Under the pieces are notes generated by a model, which saw only the letters and a program-made list of their open reading frames with translations, did not search any database and had not been told where the DNA came from. From Acidobacteriota bacterium (lineage in GTDB: Bacteria > Acidobacteriota > Terriglobia > Acidiferrales > UBA7541), in assembly GCA_003223255.1 (NCBI GenBank), contig QHYJ01000193.1, positions 1-34,555 on the forward strand: a stretch of 34,555 bases of DNA, given 5' to 3'. The translations under genes and the position numbers were made by a program. Numbering within the stretch: position 1 is the stretch's first letter; each line of letters begins with the position of its first letter. This document shows positions 6,537 through 16,918 of the stretch, piece by piece.

Positions 6537-7786
6537 TGCGAATCCTGAAGCTCACACCCCAGACCGAAAAGTTGTTGCTGGCGCGCCGCGAGCAGCAAGA
6601 CGCCGAAGCCCAGGCGACTGCCACAGAAATTGTCGCGGACGTGCGCAAGCGTGGCGATGCCGCACTTTTTGCTTACACGAAGAAATTCGATCACACAGAT
6701 CTGGGTAAGACCGGAGTTTGGATCACACCACAGGAGATCCGAGCAGCTCACATAGCGACCAGCACAAAGTTTCGGAAAGCTATCGAAAAAGCCGCGGAGA
6801 ATGTTCGACGCATTGCCGAAAAGCAACTTCCGCGGCCCTGGACCGTCGAGACGACACGCGGAGTGAAGATTCGCCAAGTGGTCCGGCCTATCGCGTCCAT
6901 CGGTTGTTACATCCCGGGAGGCCGATTCTCGCTCGTTTCGACGCTGATTATGACAATTGTTCCGGCGAAAGTTGCTGGCGTGCCGAAAATCATCGCCGTT
7001 TGTCCCAAACCGAATCCTGAGTTACTGGCGGCTGCAAGAATTCTCGGCGTGGAGCGAATCGCACGGATCGGCGGGGCACAAGTCATCGCCGCGTTGGCTT
7101 ATGGCACCAAGAGTGTGCCGCGCGTGGACAAGATTTTTGGGCCGGGAAACAAATACGTCACCGCCGCCAAGCAACTTGTAAGCAACGACTGCGCGATCGA
7201 TTTGCCCGCGGGACCTACGGAAGCCATCGTCTTTGCGGAGCACGGCAATGCGCGATGGATCGCTGCCGACTTGCTGGCTCAAGCGGAACACGCAAAAGAC
7301 GCCGCAAGTTTCTTCGTCACGACTTCCCAAAACCTGGCTTGCGAAGTTCAACAAGAGGTTCGCAAACAGCTCGCGGGGCTATCCCGCAACATGGCTCTCT
7401 GTTCCACGCAAAACTCAGGCGCGATCCTTGTCTCAGAATCGGTTGATCAGGCTTGCGAATTCATCAACCGATTTGCCCCTGAACATCTCAGCCTTCCGGA
7501 AAACGGCGAGAAAGTTCTCCCGAAGATTCGCGCGGCCGGGACTGTATTTCTTGGCCCATGGGGAGCGCAGCCGCTGGGCGATTATGCCACGGGAAGCAAT
7601 CACGTTTTGCCGACCGGCGGCTGGGCGCGGCGGCGCGGCGGACTTTCCACCGCTGACTTTGTAAAATGCATCAGCGTGCAAACGATCACCAACAAAGGAT
7701 TCCTTTGTCTCGCAGAAACTGTGGAAACTCTGGCGGAATCGGAGGGCCTGATGGCCCATCGCAACGCCGTGGGAGTCCGCCGATGA
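6536..7786 (+). CDS. hisD: Histidinol dehydrogenase HisD
   Basis: 416 residues, near the usual 430. It oxidises histidinol to histidine in two NAD-dependent steps with a zinc ion, the end of the pathway. Motifs in order: GCYIPGGRFSLVSTLIM, KIFGPGNKYV, DLPAGPTEAIVFAE, DLLAQAEH, the catalytic pair E316-H317 in RFAPEHLSLP, and D349/H356 in GDYATGSNHVLPTGG. The second half of the last motif continues WARRRGGLS as in the family. ATG 6536 overlaps the hisG stop (TGATG); upstream in-frame sequence is inside hisG and is not used. The stop overlaps hisC by four bases. Confidence 0.97.
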   Translation: MRILKLTPQTEKLLLARREQQDAEAQATATEIVADVRKRGDAALFAYTKKFDHTDLGKTGVWITPQEIRAAHIATSTKFRKAIEKAAENVRRIAEKQLPRPWTVETTRGVKIRQVVRPIASIGCYIPGGRFSLVSTLIMTIVPAKVAGVPKIIAVCPKPNPELLAAARILGVERIARIGGAQVIAALAYGTKSVPRVDKIFGPGNKYVTAAKQLVSNDCAIDLPAGPTEAIVFAEHGNARWIAADLLAQAEHAKDAASFFVTTSQNLACEVQQEVRKQLAGLSRNMALCSTQNSGAILVSESVDQACEFINRFAPEHLSLPENGEKVLPKIRAAGTVFLGPWGAQPLGDYATGSNHVLPTGGWARRRGGLSTADFVKCISVQTITNKGFLCLAETVETLAESEGLMAHRNAVGVRR

Positions 7787-8868
7787 AAGTACAGTTGCCC
7801 GTGCGCCAGGCAATCTTGAATCGCCGCACGTACGAGGCTCCCGGAGAAGGGCGCTCCGGCAAAGTGCGCCTCGACTTCAATGAAAACACTTCCGGGTGCT
7901 CGCCCGCGGTTCGGCGTGCCCTGGCCAGGCTCACGGCCAAACAGTTGGCCATGTATCCCGAGTATCAGAAGCCGACAAATCGGCTGGCGCGTCATTTCGG
8001 GGTCCGCCCGGAGGAGCTGCTGCTCACCAATGGCGGCGACGACGCGCTGCGCGTTTTCTTCGATACCTTCGTCGAGCCGGACACCAGTATCCTGATCTGC
8101 GAGCCGACGTTTCCCATGTACCGCTATTGGGCAGAGATTGCCGGAGCCCGAGTTTGTGCGGTTCGCTGCGGCGCGAACATGGAATTTCCAGTCGATGATG
8201 TTCTTGCGGAGCTGCGCAAGAATCCTCGTGTTCTGTTTATTGCGAACCCGAACAATCCAACTGGCACGTTGATATGCGAAAAAGAGCTGCGGCGCATTCT
8301 GCAAGCCGCAACGGGCACGGTCGTGGTGATGGATGAAGCTTACGCGGAGTTCTCCGATTTCACGGCGCTTCCGTGGATTCACAAATATCCGCAACTGTTT
8401 GTCGCGCGAACGTTCTCTAAAGTTGCGGGACTTGCGTCACTGCGGCTCGGCGCAGTGCTTGCGTGTGCAGACTCACTCGCACTGGTGCGCCGTGCCATGC
8501 CGCCCTATCCCGTCAATCTGGCTGCGCTCATCGCTGCCCAAGCAGCCGCGGATGATCCTGCGACGATGCGCGCGTATGTGGCCGCGGTAAAACGCCTGCG
8601 TGTATGGGTGGCCAAGGAATTGTGTGGGCTGGGGCTCACGACTTACGCGAGCGCAGGAAATTTTCTTTTGGCGGATTTTGGGCCCGCTGGACCAGCGCTG
8701 TTTCGCAAGCTGGAACGACAAGGCATTTTGGTACGTGACCGGAGCAAGGACATGGGGAGCGGCTTCGTGCGCATCACCATTGGGACTGCCGCTGAAATGC
8801 AGCGGCTACTCAAGGCGATACGCAAGGAGTGGAAGCCGCAGGCGAAAAACGGCGCCACTCCTGAATGA
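7783..8868 (+). CDS. hisC: Histidinol-phosphate aminotransferase HisC
   Basis: 361 residues, fold-type I PLP enzyme that transfers an amino group from glutamate to imidazole-acetol phosphate. N155-P-N-N-P-T-G161 is the family motif around the substrate, DEAYAEF carries the Asp/Tyr that hold the cofactor, and Lys213 in [14 protein letters not shown] is the Schiff-base lysine. LDFNENTSG near residue 30 is the N-terminal substrate loop. ATG 7783 overlaps the hisD stop as ATGA. In this operon order the enzyme sits between hisD and hisB. The phosphatase that follows in the pathway (HisN or the HisB N-domain) is not in the window. Confidence 0.95.
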   Translation: MKVQLPVRQAILNRRTYEAPGEGRSGKVRLDFNENTSGCSPAVRRALARLTAKQLAMYPEYQKPTNRLARHFGVRPEELLLTNGGDDALRVFFDTFVEPDTSILICEPTFPMYRYWAEIAGARVCAVRCGANMEFPVDDVLAELRKNPRVLFIANPNNPTGTLICEKELRRILQAATGTVVVMDEAYAEFSDFTALPWIHKYPQLFVARTFSKVAGLASLRLGAVLACADSLALVRRAMPPYPVNLAALIAAQAAADDPATMRAYVAAVKRLRVWVAKELCGLGLTTYASAGNFLLADFGPAGPALFRKLERQGILVRDRSKDMGSGFVRITIGTAAEMQRLLKAIRKEWKPQAKNGATPE

Positions 8869-8875
8869 ACGGAAC

Positions 8876-9466
8876 ATGACTCGCATGGCGACAATTCACC
8901 GAAAAACCAACGAGACAGACATCCGGCTGAAGCTTTATCTCGATGGACGTGGCAAGGCGCAAATCGCCACCGGAATCCGCTTCTTTGACCACATGCTGGA
9001 TTTGGTTGCTCGCCACGGAGCTTTCGATCTAGAGATAAGCGCTCGCGGCGACCTGGACGTCGATCAGCATCATACTGTCGAGGATGTCGGAATTACGCTT
9101 GGCGAGGCGGTACAGAAGGCGCTTGGCTCGAAGCGCGGCATCTTGCGCGCCGGCTATTTCCTCATGCCCATGGACGAAACGCTTGCCGCCGCTGCCGTGG
9201 ACCTGAGTGGGCGTCCCTGCTGCGTTGTGACCGCGAAGATTGCTGCGGAGCGCGTTGGCGACTTTCAAGTGGAGCTGATGGAGGATTTTTTTCAGGGTTT
9301 CGCGCAAGCCGCGAGGGCTAACGTGCACTTGCGCGTTTTGTACGGGCGCTCCTCACACCATCAGGTGGAGGCTGCGTTCAAGGCGTTCGCGCGAGCGTTG
9401 CGCTTCGCTGTTTCGAAAGACAAGCGCCTGCGAAGAGTTTTGCCCAGCACGAAAGGGCTGTTATGA
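8876..9466 (+). CDS. hisB: Imidazoleglycerol-phosphate dehydratase HisB
   Basis: 196 residues, the monofunctional dehydratase without the N-terminal phosphatase domain found in Enterobacteria. It removes water from imidazole-glycerol phosphate at a di-manganese centre. The metal-binding repeats are seen: FFDHMLD (about 35-41), [10 protein letters not shown] with H65-H66, [16 protein letters not shown], and [16 protein letters not shown] with H161-H162 and E165. ATG 8876 gives the family opening MTR-x-A-x-I-x-R-K-T; ATG 8885 is a possible alternative with better spacing to a GGA. Seven bases separate it from hisC, the only non-overlapping junction in the operon. The stop overlaps hisH as ATGA. 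Confidence 0.96.
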   Translation: MTRMATIHRKTNETDIRLKLYLDGRGKAQIATGIRFFDHMLDLVARHGAFDLEISARGDLDVDQHHTVEDVGITLGEAVQKALGSKRGILRAGYFLMPMDETLAAAAVDLSGRPCCVVTAKIAAERVGDFQVELMEDFFQGFAQAARANVHLRVLYGRSSHHQVEAAFKAFARALRFAVSKDKRLRRVLPSTKGLL

Positions 9467-10068
9467 GAGTCACGATTATCGACTATGGCGCGGGAAATGT
9501 GCCTTCTGTCGAGCGCGCGTTGCAGCGGCTCGGCGCAGAATCGCAACGAACTGGTTCGCCGGAGCAGATTTCGAAAGCCGAAGCCTTGCTGCTACCGGGC
9601 GTGGGACACTATGCCACACTGGTTCGCGCGCTCGATGAACAAAAGATGCGCGCACCCTTGATCGATGCCATCACACGCGGCGTGCCTTTTCTCGGTATCT
9701 GTCTGGGGTTGCAGGTGCTTTTCGAGTCGAGTGCGGAGGCACCCCCATTGCGCGGCTTCAACCTTCTTCCGGGGAAAGTGTGCGCTTTGCCATCTAATGT
9801 AAAACTGCCGCACATGGGATGGAATCAGATTGCTTTAAATCGTAAATCGCAGTTGCTCGAGGGCATCGATTCGAGCGCTTACTTTTATTTTGCGCATTCC
9901 TATGCCGCGCCCGAGTCGAATGGCTCCACCACCGCCACTTGTTTTCATGGGACTAACTTTGCAGCTGTCGTGGAAAATCACAACATCTGCGGCGTGCAAT
10001 TTCATCCCGAAAAGAGCGGAGACGCTGGCTCTCGCCTACTCCGAAACTTTCTCAGGTTGGCGGCATGA
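9463..10068 (+). CDS. hisH: Imidazole glycerol phosphate synthase, glutaminase subunit HisH
   Basis: 201 residues, class I glutamine amidotransferase. It releases ammonia from glutamine and passes it to HisF. The triad is Cys80 in [12 protein letters not shown], His181 and Glu183 in GVQFHPEKS. The N-terminus [10 protein letters not shown] and the oxyanion loop around LPGVG (44-48) fit the family. The start overlaps the hisB stop and its own stop overlaps hisF, both as ATGA, matching the need for equal amounts of the two subunits. Confidence 0.96.
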   Translation: MRVTIIDYGAGNVPSVERALQRLGAESQRTGSPEQISKAEALLLPGVGHYATLVRALDEQKMRAPLIDAITRGVPFLGICLGLQVLFESSAEAPPLRGFNLLPGKVCALPSNVKLPHMGWNQIALNRKSQLLEGIDSSAYFYFAHSYAAPESNGSTTATCFHGTNFAAVVENHNICGVQFHPEKSGDAGSRLLRNFLRLAA

Positions 10069-10829
10069 GTCTTGCGCATCGCATCATTCCCTGCCTCGAC
10101 ACGGACGGAGGACGCGTCGTGAAGGGCGTGAACTTTGTCGGCTTGCGGGATGCGGGTGATCCTGTGGCTTTGGCTGCCCGCTACAACGACGAAGGTGCGG
10201 ATGAACTCGTGGTACTCGATATCGCCGCTTCGCGTGATCGCCGCCCCACGTTTCTAGAGACCATTCGGCGCGTCGCCGCGGAGCTTTCCATCCCACTCAC
10301 CGCGGGCGGCGGCATCCGAACGCTCGAAGACGGCCGTGCCGTTGTGCGGGCCGGCGCAGACAAAGTCACGGTGAACACGGCAGCGGCAGCGCGGCCCGAA
10401 TTGATTTCCGAGCTCTCGCGCGAATTTGGCGCGCAAGCCGTGGTTTTGGCCATTGACGCAAAGCGAAATGGCCATCACTGGGATGTCATGATTCGCGGCG
10501 GCCGTGAATCCGCCTCTCGGGACGCTATTGAATGGGCGAAGAACGGCGTTCGATTGGGCGCCGGAGAAATTCTCCTCACTTCTGTTGACCGCGACGGGAC
10601 GCAGATGGGCTTTGATACGAAGCTAACCGCCGCAATCTCCAAAGCCGTATCTGTTCCCGTCATCGCTTCTGGGGGCGCCAAGCTACCGGAACATTTTGTT
10701 GAGATTTTCAAGGAAGGAGCAGCGGATGCAGCGCTGGCCGCTTCCATCTTTCATGATGGCGTGCAACCCATTCGCGCGCTCAAGGAGTTTCTCGCCGCCA
10801 ATGGGGTTGAGGCTCGCTGGCCGTGCTGA
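10065..10829 (+). CDS. hisF: Imidazole glycerol phosphate synthase, cyclase subunit HisF
   Basis: 254 residues, a TIM barrel that uses ammonia from HisH to form imidazole-glycerol phosphate and AICAR. The two catalytic acids are Asp12 (IIPCLDTDGGRVVKG) and Asp131 (VLAIDAKRNG), one position later than the usual 11/130. Phosphate-binding loops AGGGIRTLED and ASGGAKLPEH are at the ends of strands 3 and 7. The distinctive TSVDRDGTQMGFD motif separates it from HisA. The stop is overlapped by the hisA GTG start by seven bases. Confidence 0.97.
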   Translation: MSLAHRIIPCLDTDGGRVVKGVNFVGLRDAGDPVALAARYNDEGADELVVLDIAASRDRRPTFLETIRRVAAELSIPLTAGGGIRTLEDGRAVVRAGADKVTVNTAAAARPELISELSREFGAQAVVLAIDAKRNGHHWDVMIRGGRESASRDAIEWAKNGVRLGAGEILLTSVDRDGTQMGFDTKLTAAISKAVSVPVIASGGAKLPEHFVEIFKEGAADAALAASIFHDGVQPIRALKEFLAANGVEARWPC

Positions 10830-11512
10830 TTCCCTGCATTGATCTGCAGGACGGGCAAGCCGTTCAATTGGTGCACGGTCGAACGCGCGAACTTGCCGTC
10901 GCCGACGTTTTTGGCCTGCTGCAGAAATTCAAGAAGTATCCGTGGCTCCACGTCATCGACCTTGATGCGGCCATGGGCAAAGGATCGAACGACGAACTCG
11001 TTCGCGAGCTTTGCGCGCAGGCAGAAACAAAATTCAAAATGAAAGTTCGCGTGGGCGGCGGGATTCGCACAATTCTTCGCGCAGCACAAATTGCCTCATG
11101 GGGAGCAAATCAGATTGTCGTCGGAAGCGCAGCGTTCCGCGATGGAAAAATCAATGTCCGCTTTTTGCGGCGACTCACTAGACAAGTGAATCGTAAACGC
11201 ATTGTCATCGCATTGGATACCTTGCAAGGAAGAATCACGATCCATGGCTGGCGCAAGCAGATCGCGCTACAACCAGAAAGAGTGATGCCGCAACTCGAGC
11301 CCTTTTGTGCGGGCTTTTTATGCACTGATGTGGACCGCGAGGGCACCATGACCGGCGCAAATCTACAATGGTTCCGAAAACTCCGCGCTGCAACCGATCA
11401 TCCCATTATCGCTGCCGGTGGCATTCGAACGCGGCGCGAGATCGCCACGCTCGAAAAAATGGGCATGGATGCCGCGGTTGGCATGGCTTTGTACAAAAAC
11501 TGCCTTCGTTGA
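10823..11512 (+). CDS. hisA: ProFAR isomerase HisA
   Basis: 229 residues, TIM-barrel isomerase acting on ProFAR, closely related to HisF. Catalytic acids are Asp7 in MLIPCIDLQDGQAVQL and Asp132 in IVIALDTLQGRITIHGW; phosphate loops are VRVGGGIRT and IIAAGGIRTRRE, and CTDVDREGTMTG matches the family strand-6 loop. The GTG start at 10823 lies inside the end of hisF, so translation is probably coupled. It is slightly shorter than the usual 240-245 residues. As the last gene of the operon it runs toward the phosphorylase gene with a 42-base gap and no clear terminator. Confidence 0.94.
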   Translation: MLIPCIDLQDGQAVQLVHGRTRELAVADVFGLLQKFKKYPWLHVIDLDAAMGKGSNDELVRELCAQAETKFKMKVRVGGGIRTILRAAQIASWGANQIVVGSAAFRDGKINVRFLRRLTRQVNRKRIVIALDTLQGRITIHGWRKQIALQPERVMPQLEPFCAGFLCTDVDREGTMTGANLQWFRKLRAATDHPIIAAGGIRTRREIATLEKMGMDAAVGMALYKNCLR

Positions 11513-11554
11513 TTTTCGCCTCGCAGCTAAGGGTTGAAATACATGCCGGCACCC

Positions 11555-13298
11555 TCAACGCAGATACGCATCCGTGATGTATTGCTGCAGCATGCGCTGC
11601 GTGTTGAAGAATGAGCCGTTGATCGCGATGGTGTGCTGCATCACTTCGAGGCACTTGTGGCGCTCGCCATAGTACAAAGGAAGGATGACGCTCTCGAGTT
11701 TCGAATAAAGCGAGTCGGCCTCCGTTTGGTTGTCGGTCGCGGCGGCGTTGCCGGAGCCCCGGCGCGTGTCTCCAATGGACCAGCCGGTCACTCCCTCGAT
11801 GTGGCCCTCGACCCACCAGCCATCCAAGATGCTCAAGCTGGGAACGCCGTTGAGCGCCGCCTTCATGCCGCTGGTGCCGGAAGCCTCCAGAGGAAACTGC
11901 GGCGTGTTGAGCCACAGATCCACACCGGAAGTCATTTTCCCACCCAATTCGAGGTTGTAATCATCCAGAAACACAACGGGAACATTTTTCCGCAGCGCTT
12001 TTTTCGCCTTGTAAATACGGCGAATGATGTCTTTGCCGCCCGCGTCATTGGGGTGCGCTTTGCCGGCAAAAATAATCTGAAAATGGCCAGCATCTTTCGC
12101 AATTTGGCGCAAGCGATCGAGGTCGGACAAGATGAGGTCGGCGCGCTTGTAGCCGGTGGCGCGGCGTGCGAAGCCAATCGTAAATATCTCAGAATCCAGA
12201 TGGAGGCCCGTTTTCGTACGGACCAATTCAAGCAATTCGTGCTTGGCGATCAGAAGCGCCGCCCAAAGATCCTCTGCGGGTAGGCCAAGCGCGCTGCGCA
12301 GACTGAAATTGTCTTCGCGCCACGAGGGAATGTAGCGATCGAAAAGCTGCTGAAACGCTGGGCATGTCCAAGTCCCCGCATGGACGCCATTCGTGATGGC
12401 TTCAATGGGCACCTCGGGAAACATTTGGCGTGAAGTTTCGCCGTGCTGTTTGGCCACTCCATTGACGTAGGTGCTCAAGCTCAATGCCAATTGTGTCATG
12501 TTCACCGCAGCGCCTTGTCGCGCGGCTTCCTGCAAACCGGATATATTTCGATCCGATTGCAGAATCCGCCTCACCAGGTCCGCAGCGGAAGCATCGCTCA
12601 AGTCAAAAAAGTTGAGCTGCTCGGGAAACACACGAGTGAGGTACTCCATCGGAAAACGATCGTGCCCGGCGGGAACTGGCGTGTGCGTAGTGAAAACGCA
12701 CTTGCTGCGGACTTTTTCGATATCCTCGCCGCGGATGGAGCTGCGGCCAGCCTTCTGAGCCTCCTCTCCCAGCAATTGCAAAGCGAGAAGAGCCGCATGG
12801 CCTTCATTCATGTGAAACCGGGTGAGATCGTTGTAACCCAGTGCGCGCAGCATGCGGACACCGCCAATGCCGAGTATGACTTCCTGGCAAATTGCGATCA
12901 AACTCCGTATTCGAAGGCAAATCAGCGTCCAGAAAGTACACCGGTACCTCGAATCCGTGAACCCCCTTGACGGCGTACTTCCAGCAGCGAAGCTCGAGCC
13001 GCCGATTTTCAATGGGAACGCTGGTGCGCGCTGATTCTTCGGTCAGGAAGTCGGCGACGTTCCACTCGACCGGCTCTTCCGTTTGCGATCCGTCCTCCGC
13101 AAGGCGTTGCGTGAAGTATCCTTTGCGATAGAGGAGCGAGACGGCCACCATCGGAACGCGCAAGTCCGAGGCGGCGCGAACGGTGTCGCCCGCCAGCACG
13201 CCAAGCCCGCCGCTGTAGCTGGGCATGGCGTTTTGCAGCGCAATTTCCATCGAAAAGTAAGCAATGAATTGTTTTGCCGAATTCGACTGCGTGGACAT
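11555..13298 (-). pseudogene. glgP: Alpha-glucan phosphorylase (GT35), frame broken by a deletion
   Basis: Two minus-strand frames make one short-type glycogen/alpha-glucan phosphorylase. 13298 to about 12894 encodes the N-terminus ([20 protein letters not shown], then [17 protein letters not shown]) up to [14 protein letters not shown]. About 12889 to 11555 continues [20 protein letters not shown] through [37 protein letters not shown] and the PLP-lysine region EASGTSGMKAALNG. The stretch usually lying between (about 14 residues, L-T-H-x-L-Y-G-G-D-like) is absent, so roughly 40 bases appear lost and the frame shifts. The enzyme would release glucose-1-phosphate from stored glycogen. If the deletion is real the gene is dead; everything else is well conserved, so decay is recent or the break is an assembly error. 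ATG 13298 follows a weak GAGTGAG. Confidence 0.85.
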
Positions 13299-13485
13299 CT
13301 CACTCGCTTTTGATCGGGAACAACATGCTCAACCTGCCCGGGAAAACACACTTTCGTAAAACTTCTATTGTCGGGGATAGGCCAATCTCAAGCAAGCGCT
13401 GCGTGTCTCATCCGTATTCCGCAACATTTCGTAAAGAATGGGCGGCCCGCTCGTGAAGGCGCGTCGGTTTCTTGCCAAAGCAAGA

Positions 13486-13526
13486 GCGGCAGAACTCCCC
13501 AGGTAAGTACCGAGGACTCCTGCCGC
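13486..13526 (-). terminator. Hairpin downstream of the TonB receptor gene
   Basis: GCGGCAG (13486-13492) pairs with CTGCCGC (13520-13526), with an imperfect inner stem. It lies 19 bases past the receptor stop. No strong T-run follows on the minus strand, so the terminator role is only likely. Confidence 0.4.
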
Positions 13527-13544
13527 CCGGAAACGCGCTGTTTT

Positions 13545-16500
13545 CTAGAACTCGAAGCGCACGGCAAGCTGCGCCTGGCGTGGATCACCGACTCCGACGC
13601 GCAGGAAGCCGTTGAAGTCAAACAGTTGCGGCGAGGACAGTGGATTCACGTTGTTCTTGTTATTGAACGTGTTGAACATTTCGATTCTCGGGATGAGCTT
13701 CATCCGTTCGCCGAGGCTAAAGGGACGATCTACACCAAAGTCGAACGTGAAGAAGGCGTTGTCCTTGCGCAGGTGATTGCGACCGCAGTCAATGGGTGTT
13801 CCGCCCCCGGCGGGTATCACGAAGCGTGTTCTCGAATTTTGGAAACTGCAAGGCGCACCGGAGCCGTCGCCGTTTACATTGTCCGTGATGGGTTGCGCGG
13901 AATGTGCCTGCATTCGAACGTTGCCATGGACCCCCCCTGGAAGATCTGCAACCGTGTAGGCATTGAACTTATGCCGCTCGTCGCGATCCGAGTTCGAATA
14001 CTCTGCAGCGAGATTGAACAGATTTGCGTAGCGGAAAGTGAACGGGTCGCGCTCATTCGAATCGTCATCTTTGTCGACCGAATAAGTATAGTTCGCGTCA
14101 AAGAGGAAACGGTGGCTGAACCGCTTGCGCATTCCAAAGGTCACTCCACGGTAGAGAGATTTCGCCGAGCTCGCCGTATCCGTTATGTCTCCAAGATTTG
14201 GAAATGGAGCATGCACACCGACGTAGTTAACGGTGTCCTGTCCCGTGGTGGGCAAGGTGAATCCAGTCCCCGCGTTCGGATTAATGAACCGGGTAAGGTG
14301 GACACCCTTGGACATGGTGAAGTCTACATAGGCCGCGTAGTCGCCCACGAGTTGCTGTTCATACCCTACGTTCGTCGTATAGATCCTCGGGTTGGCATAG
14401 CTTTTGCTAAACACCGTGACTCCGGCGCCTACCAGGGGCAACGTCGCGGGAGTCACAGGAACCGTTCCCGGGTAAGTAGGAGGATTGCCGCCGGCGGAGT
14501 TGAATCCGGTAACGGCAACGATCTCCTGTTGTTGCACGCCATTCGTCGTGATAGGGCCAACTTGGGTCAGCATGTTTTGCCGGGCGTTGAAGATGCCCCA
14601 ACTGGCACGAAGGGCTGACCTTCCATTGCCCCGAACATCCCATGCTAAGCCAGCGCGCGGCTGGAACTCTTTATACTGATTGGGAAGGAATCCAGTCGAA
14701 TCAAACGCCGGATCGCTCAGGTATTGGCCATAGGAAGTCTTCGAGGGGGGCACAACGGGATCTGGGAATTTCTGTGCATCCCATCGTAGGCCGTAGTTCA
14801 GTGTAAAGTTGCGCCAGATTTTCCACGTGTCCTGGACGAAAACAGAGGTGTCTTCGTTGGCGAAATTCGCCTTGCCCGACTGGTCGAGGGTCTCCCCGGA
14901 AGTTGTCGGTCCGTGCTGCAGATAAAGGAAGAGAGGTCCACCCGACGGTGCTGTTCCGGCCGGGCAAGACTGGCTCGGGCCTACGTAGGCGGTCGGATTG
15001 AAATTTGCATCGTCGCACTCTACCGCAGTCGGCCCGAACCCATTGCCCAAAGAGGCTGGGGAAGCATAGTGAAGGAACCCAGTTACGCTGCTGAAGATGT
15101 ACCGGCCCGTGAAGAAGCCACGGAAGATTTGGTCGTTGCGGCTGTGGATCCACTCACCTCCGAATTTCCAGGTGTGCGCGCCTCGGATAATCGAGAAATT
15201 ATCGCGGATGTCAGTTCGGTAGAAGAGTTCATCGATGGTCGGTTCAAGAAAGAATGGTTGACCGAACCGAAAAGTGGGGCTGAAGCCCATCGCCGTATCC
15301 GGCACGCTGGAACGGTCAATTGCCCCACGGGGCCGGTTCTCCCTTGCATAGGTAAAATGCGCCTCGTTGAGCAAATTATTGGAAAGCGTGTCCACCCAGT
15401 TCGTGCTAATCGCCTGGATCTTCGAGGGCCCCTCGACACCGTTCGCGGTTGAGCCGTACGTCGGCACATCGAAGGTCTGATTGGGATTCTTGGACCAATC
15501 AAAGTTATACGAGCCGAAAATCTGGTTCTTGGCATTTAGGTTGTAGTCCACGCGCCCGAATATGGAAGCATTCCTCACCTGGTGAATGACAGGCAGGCTG
15601 TCGTCCTCATTGAAATTGCTCTTCATGAAGTTCAGGAGGACTTGTCTCTGGCAATCGGGGCTCGTCGCAATCTGGGCATCTGTAATGTTGCTGTTGAATA
15701 CGGGGTTAGAAATCGCGCAGGCCGTTCCCAGAGGCACGCTGAGATTCGTGCGCGTCAGATTCTCTCGGATCCCCTCCCCGGCGCCGAAGAAGAACAATTT
15801 GTCTTTTACAACCGGCCCGCCGAGGCTGCCGCCAAACTGATTGCGCCGAAGATCCTGCAGCGGCTTACCATCCGAAGTGGCCGCCGTGAGTCCCTCGGTG
15901 CGGAAATATTCGAAAAGGGCGCCATGAACCGTGTTCGTCCCTGACTTTGTCACCACGTTGATCACGCCGCCGGCGCTGCGTCCGAATTCGGCGTTTGCGC
16001 CGCTGGCGGTAATCTGAAACTCCTTGACAGCTTCCAGAGTGATGTCAATCGCGGCGCGCTGCCCGCCCATTTGCTCGCCGAAGAACCCGTTATTGTAGTC
16101 GCCCCCGTCCAAGCTGACGTTATTGAAAATGCCCCGCTGGCCGTTGACGTTGATCTCGTCTCCGTCGGGCCCTTGCACAATGCTGACGCCGGGCGTCAGC
16201 GTGAGCAAATCCTCGAACTTGCGGCCCAGCACCGGTGTCGTGGCCACGGAAAGCTCGTCCAGTGTGGAAGCAGACTCGGTTTTCGTGACTTCAACGATCG
16301 GGACTTCCGATACGACGATTTGTTGCGCCACTGCGGAAACTTTCAGAGTCACCGGAATGTTGATCGTCTGTCCCACGGTCAAATTCACGTTTTGCTGTAG
16401 AACCGTGGCGAATCCCTGCTTGGTGATCGTGAGGGTGTAGCGCCCAGGGGCAAGGCTCAGAAAGGCGAAGTGTCCGTCGGTGTTGGTCGTTTCCGTCTGT

Positions 16501-16676
16501 GTGAAATTGGTATCCAGATTCTTTGCTTCCACCGTTGCGCCCGCGACGCTCCCGCCCTTCTCATCAAGAACGTCGCCTTGAACAGTTCCCGAAGTAATCT
16601 GCGCCTGCCCCCACGCCCTTGAGGCAATGCACAACCCCAGTGCCATCACAAAACAGGCACACAATAATTTTTTCAT
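13545..16676 (-). CDS. Oar-like TonB-dependent receptor with carboxypeptidase-regulatory domain
   Basis: 1043 residues from ATG 16676, chosen over an upstream in-frame ATG because a purine-rich GGGAGAG lies just before it and a clear signal peptide follows (MKKLL, then a hydrophobic run ending ASRAWGQA). Residues about 30-115 form a carboxypeptidase-D regulatory-like beta domain (GTVQGDVLDEKGGSVAGATV). A plug-like region follows, with TLTPGVSIVQGP, INVNGQRG and GANAEFGRSAGGVINVVTKS, and the rest is beta-barrel ending in A-V-R-F-E-F with the terminal aromatic used for outer-membrane insertion. This architecture is expanded in Acidobacteriota and is thought to take up or bind oligosaccharides or peptides; the ligand is unknown. 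No SusD-like partner is adjacent. The neighbouring broken phosphorylase could hint at glucan use, but this is weak. Confidence 0.9.
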   Translation of the reverse strand: MKKLLCACFVMALGLCIASRAWGQAQITSGTVQGDVLDEKGGSVAGATVEAKNLDTNFTQTETTNTDGHFAFLSLAPGRYTLTITKQGFATVLQQNVNLTVGQTINIPVTLKVSAVAQQIVVSEVPIVEVTKTESASTLDELSVATTPVLGRKFEDLLTLTPGVSIVQGPDGDEINVNGQRGIFNNVSLDGGDYNNGFFGEQMGGQRAAIDITLEAVKEFQITASGANAEFGRSAGGVINVVTKSGTNTVHGALFEYFRTEGLTAATSDGKPLQDLRRNQFGGSLGGPVVKDKLFFFGAGEGIRENLTRTNLSVPLGTACAISNPVFNSNITDAQIATSPDCQRQVLLNFMKSNFNEDDSLPVIHQVRNASIFGRVDYNLNAKNQIFGSYNFDWSKNPNQTFDVPTYGSTANGVEGPSKIQAISTNWVDTLSNNLLNEAHFTYARENRPRGAIDRSSVPDTAMGFSPTFRFGQPFFLEPTIDELFYRTDIRDNFSIIRGAHTWKFGGEWIHSRNDQIFRGFFTGRYIFSSVTGFLHYASPASLGNGFGPTAVECDDANFNPTAYVGPSQSCPAGTAPSGGPLFLYLQHGPTTSGETLDQSGKANFANEDTSVFVQDTWKIWRNFTLNYGLRWDAQKFPDPVVPPSKTSYGQYLSDPAFDSTGFLPNQYKEFQPRAGLAWDVRGNGRSALRASWGIFNARQNMLTQVGPITTNGVQQQEIVAVTGFNSAGGNPPTYPGTVPVTPATLPLVGAGVTVFSKSYANPRIYTTNVGYEQQLVGDYAAYVDFTMSKGVHLTRFINPNAGTGFTLPTTGQDTVNYVGVHAPFPNLGDITDTASSAKSLYRGVTFGMRKRFSHRFLFDANYTYSVDKDDDSNERDPFTFRYANLFNLAAEYSNSDRDERHKFNAYTVADLPGGVHGNVRMQAHSAQPITDNVNGDGSGAPCSFQNSRTRFVIPAGGGTPIDCGRNHLRKDNAFFTFDFGVDRPFSLGERMKLIPRIEMFNTFNNKNNVNPLSSPQLFDFNGFLRVGVGDPRQAQLAVRFEF

Positions 16677-16918
16677 GTTCTCTCCCTCACCCTTCACACC
16701 CACGTTTTCGCCAGCCAGGAAACCCCCAAAGGATGAGGCGGCTTTTGAAAACAATTGTTCGCAGGCAGTGTAGTGCGAGAGGCTTTCGAAACACAAGAGG
16801 AGGCCTGTGGAAACCTCGCGCTGGCCCACACAAATTCTTCATGGAATCGATTGGCTCTACGAGGATGCGGGTAATTCGCACGCAGCCTCTGCAAAAACCC
16901 TAGAAAGCACTTGTCGGA

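Noticed and set aside
13368-14618. A 416-residue + frame opposite the TonB receptor
   Set aside because: Antisense shadow of the receptor coding sequence with no domain signature.
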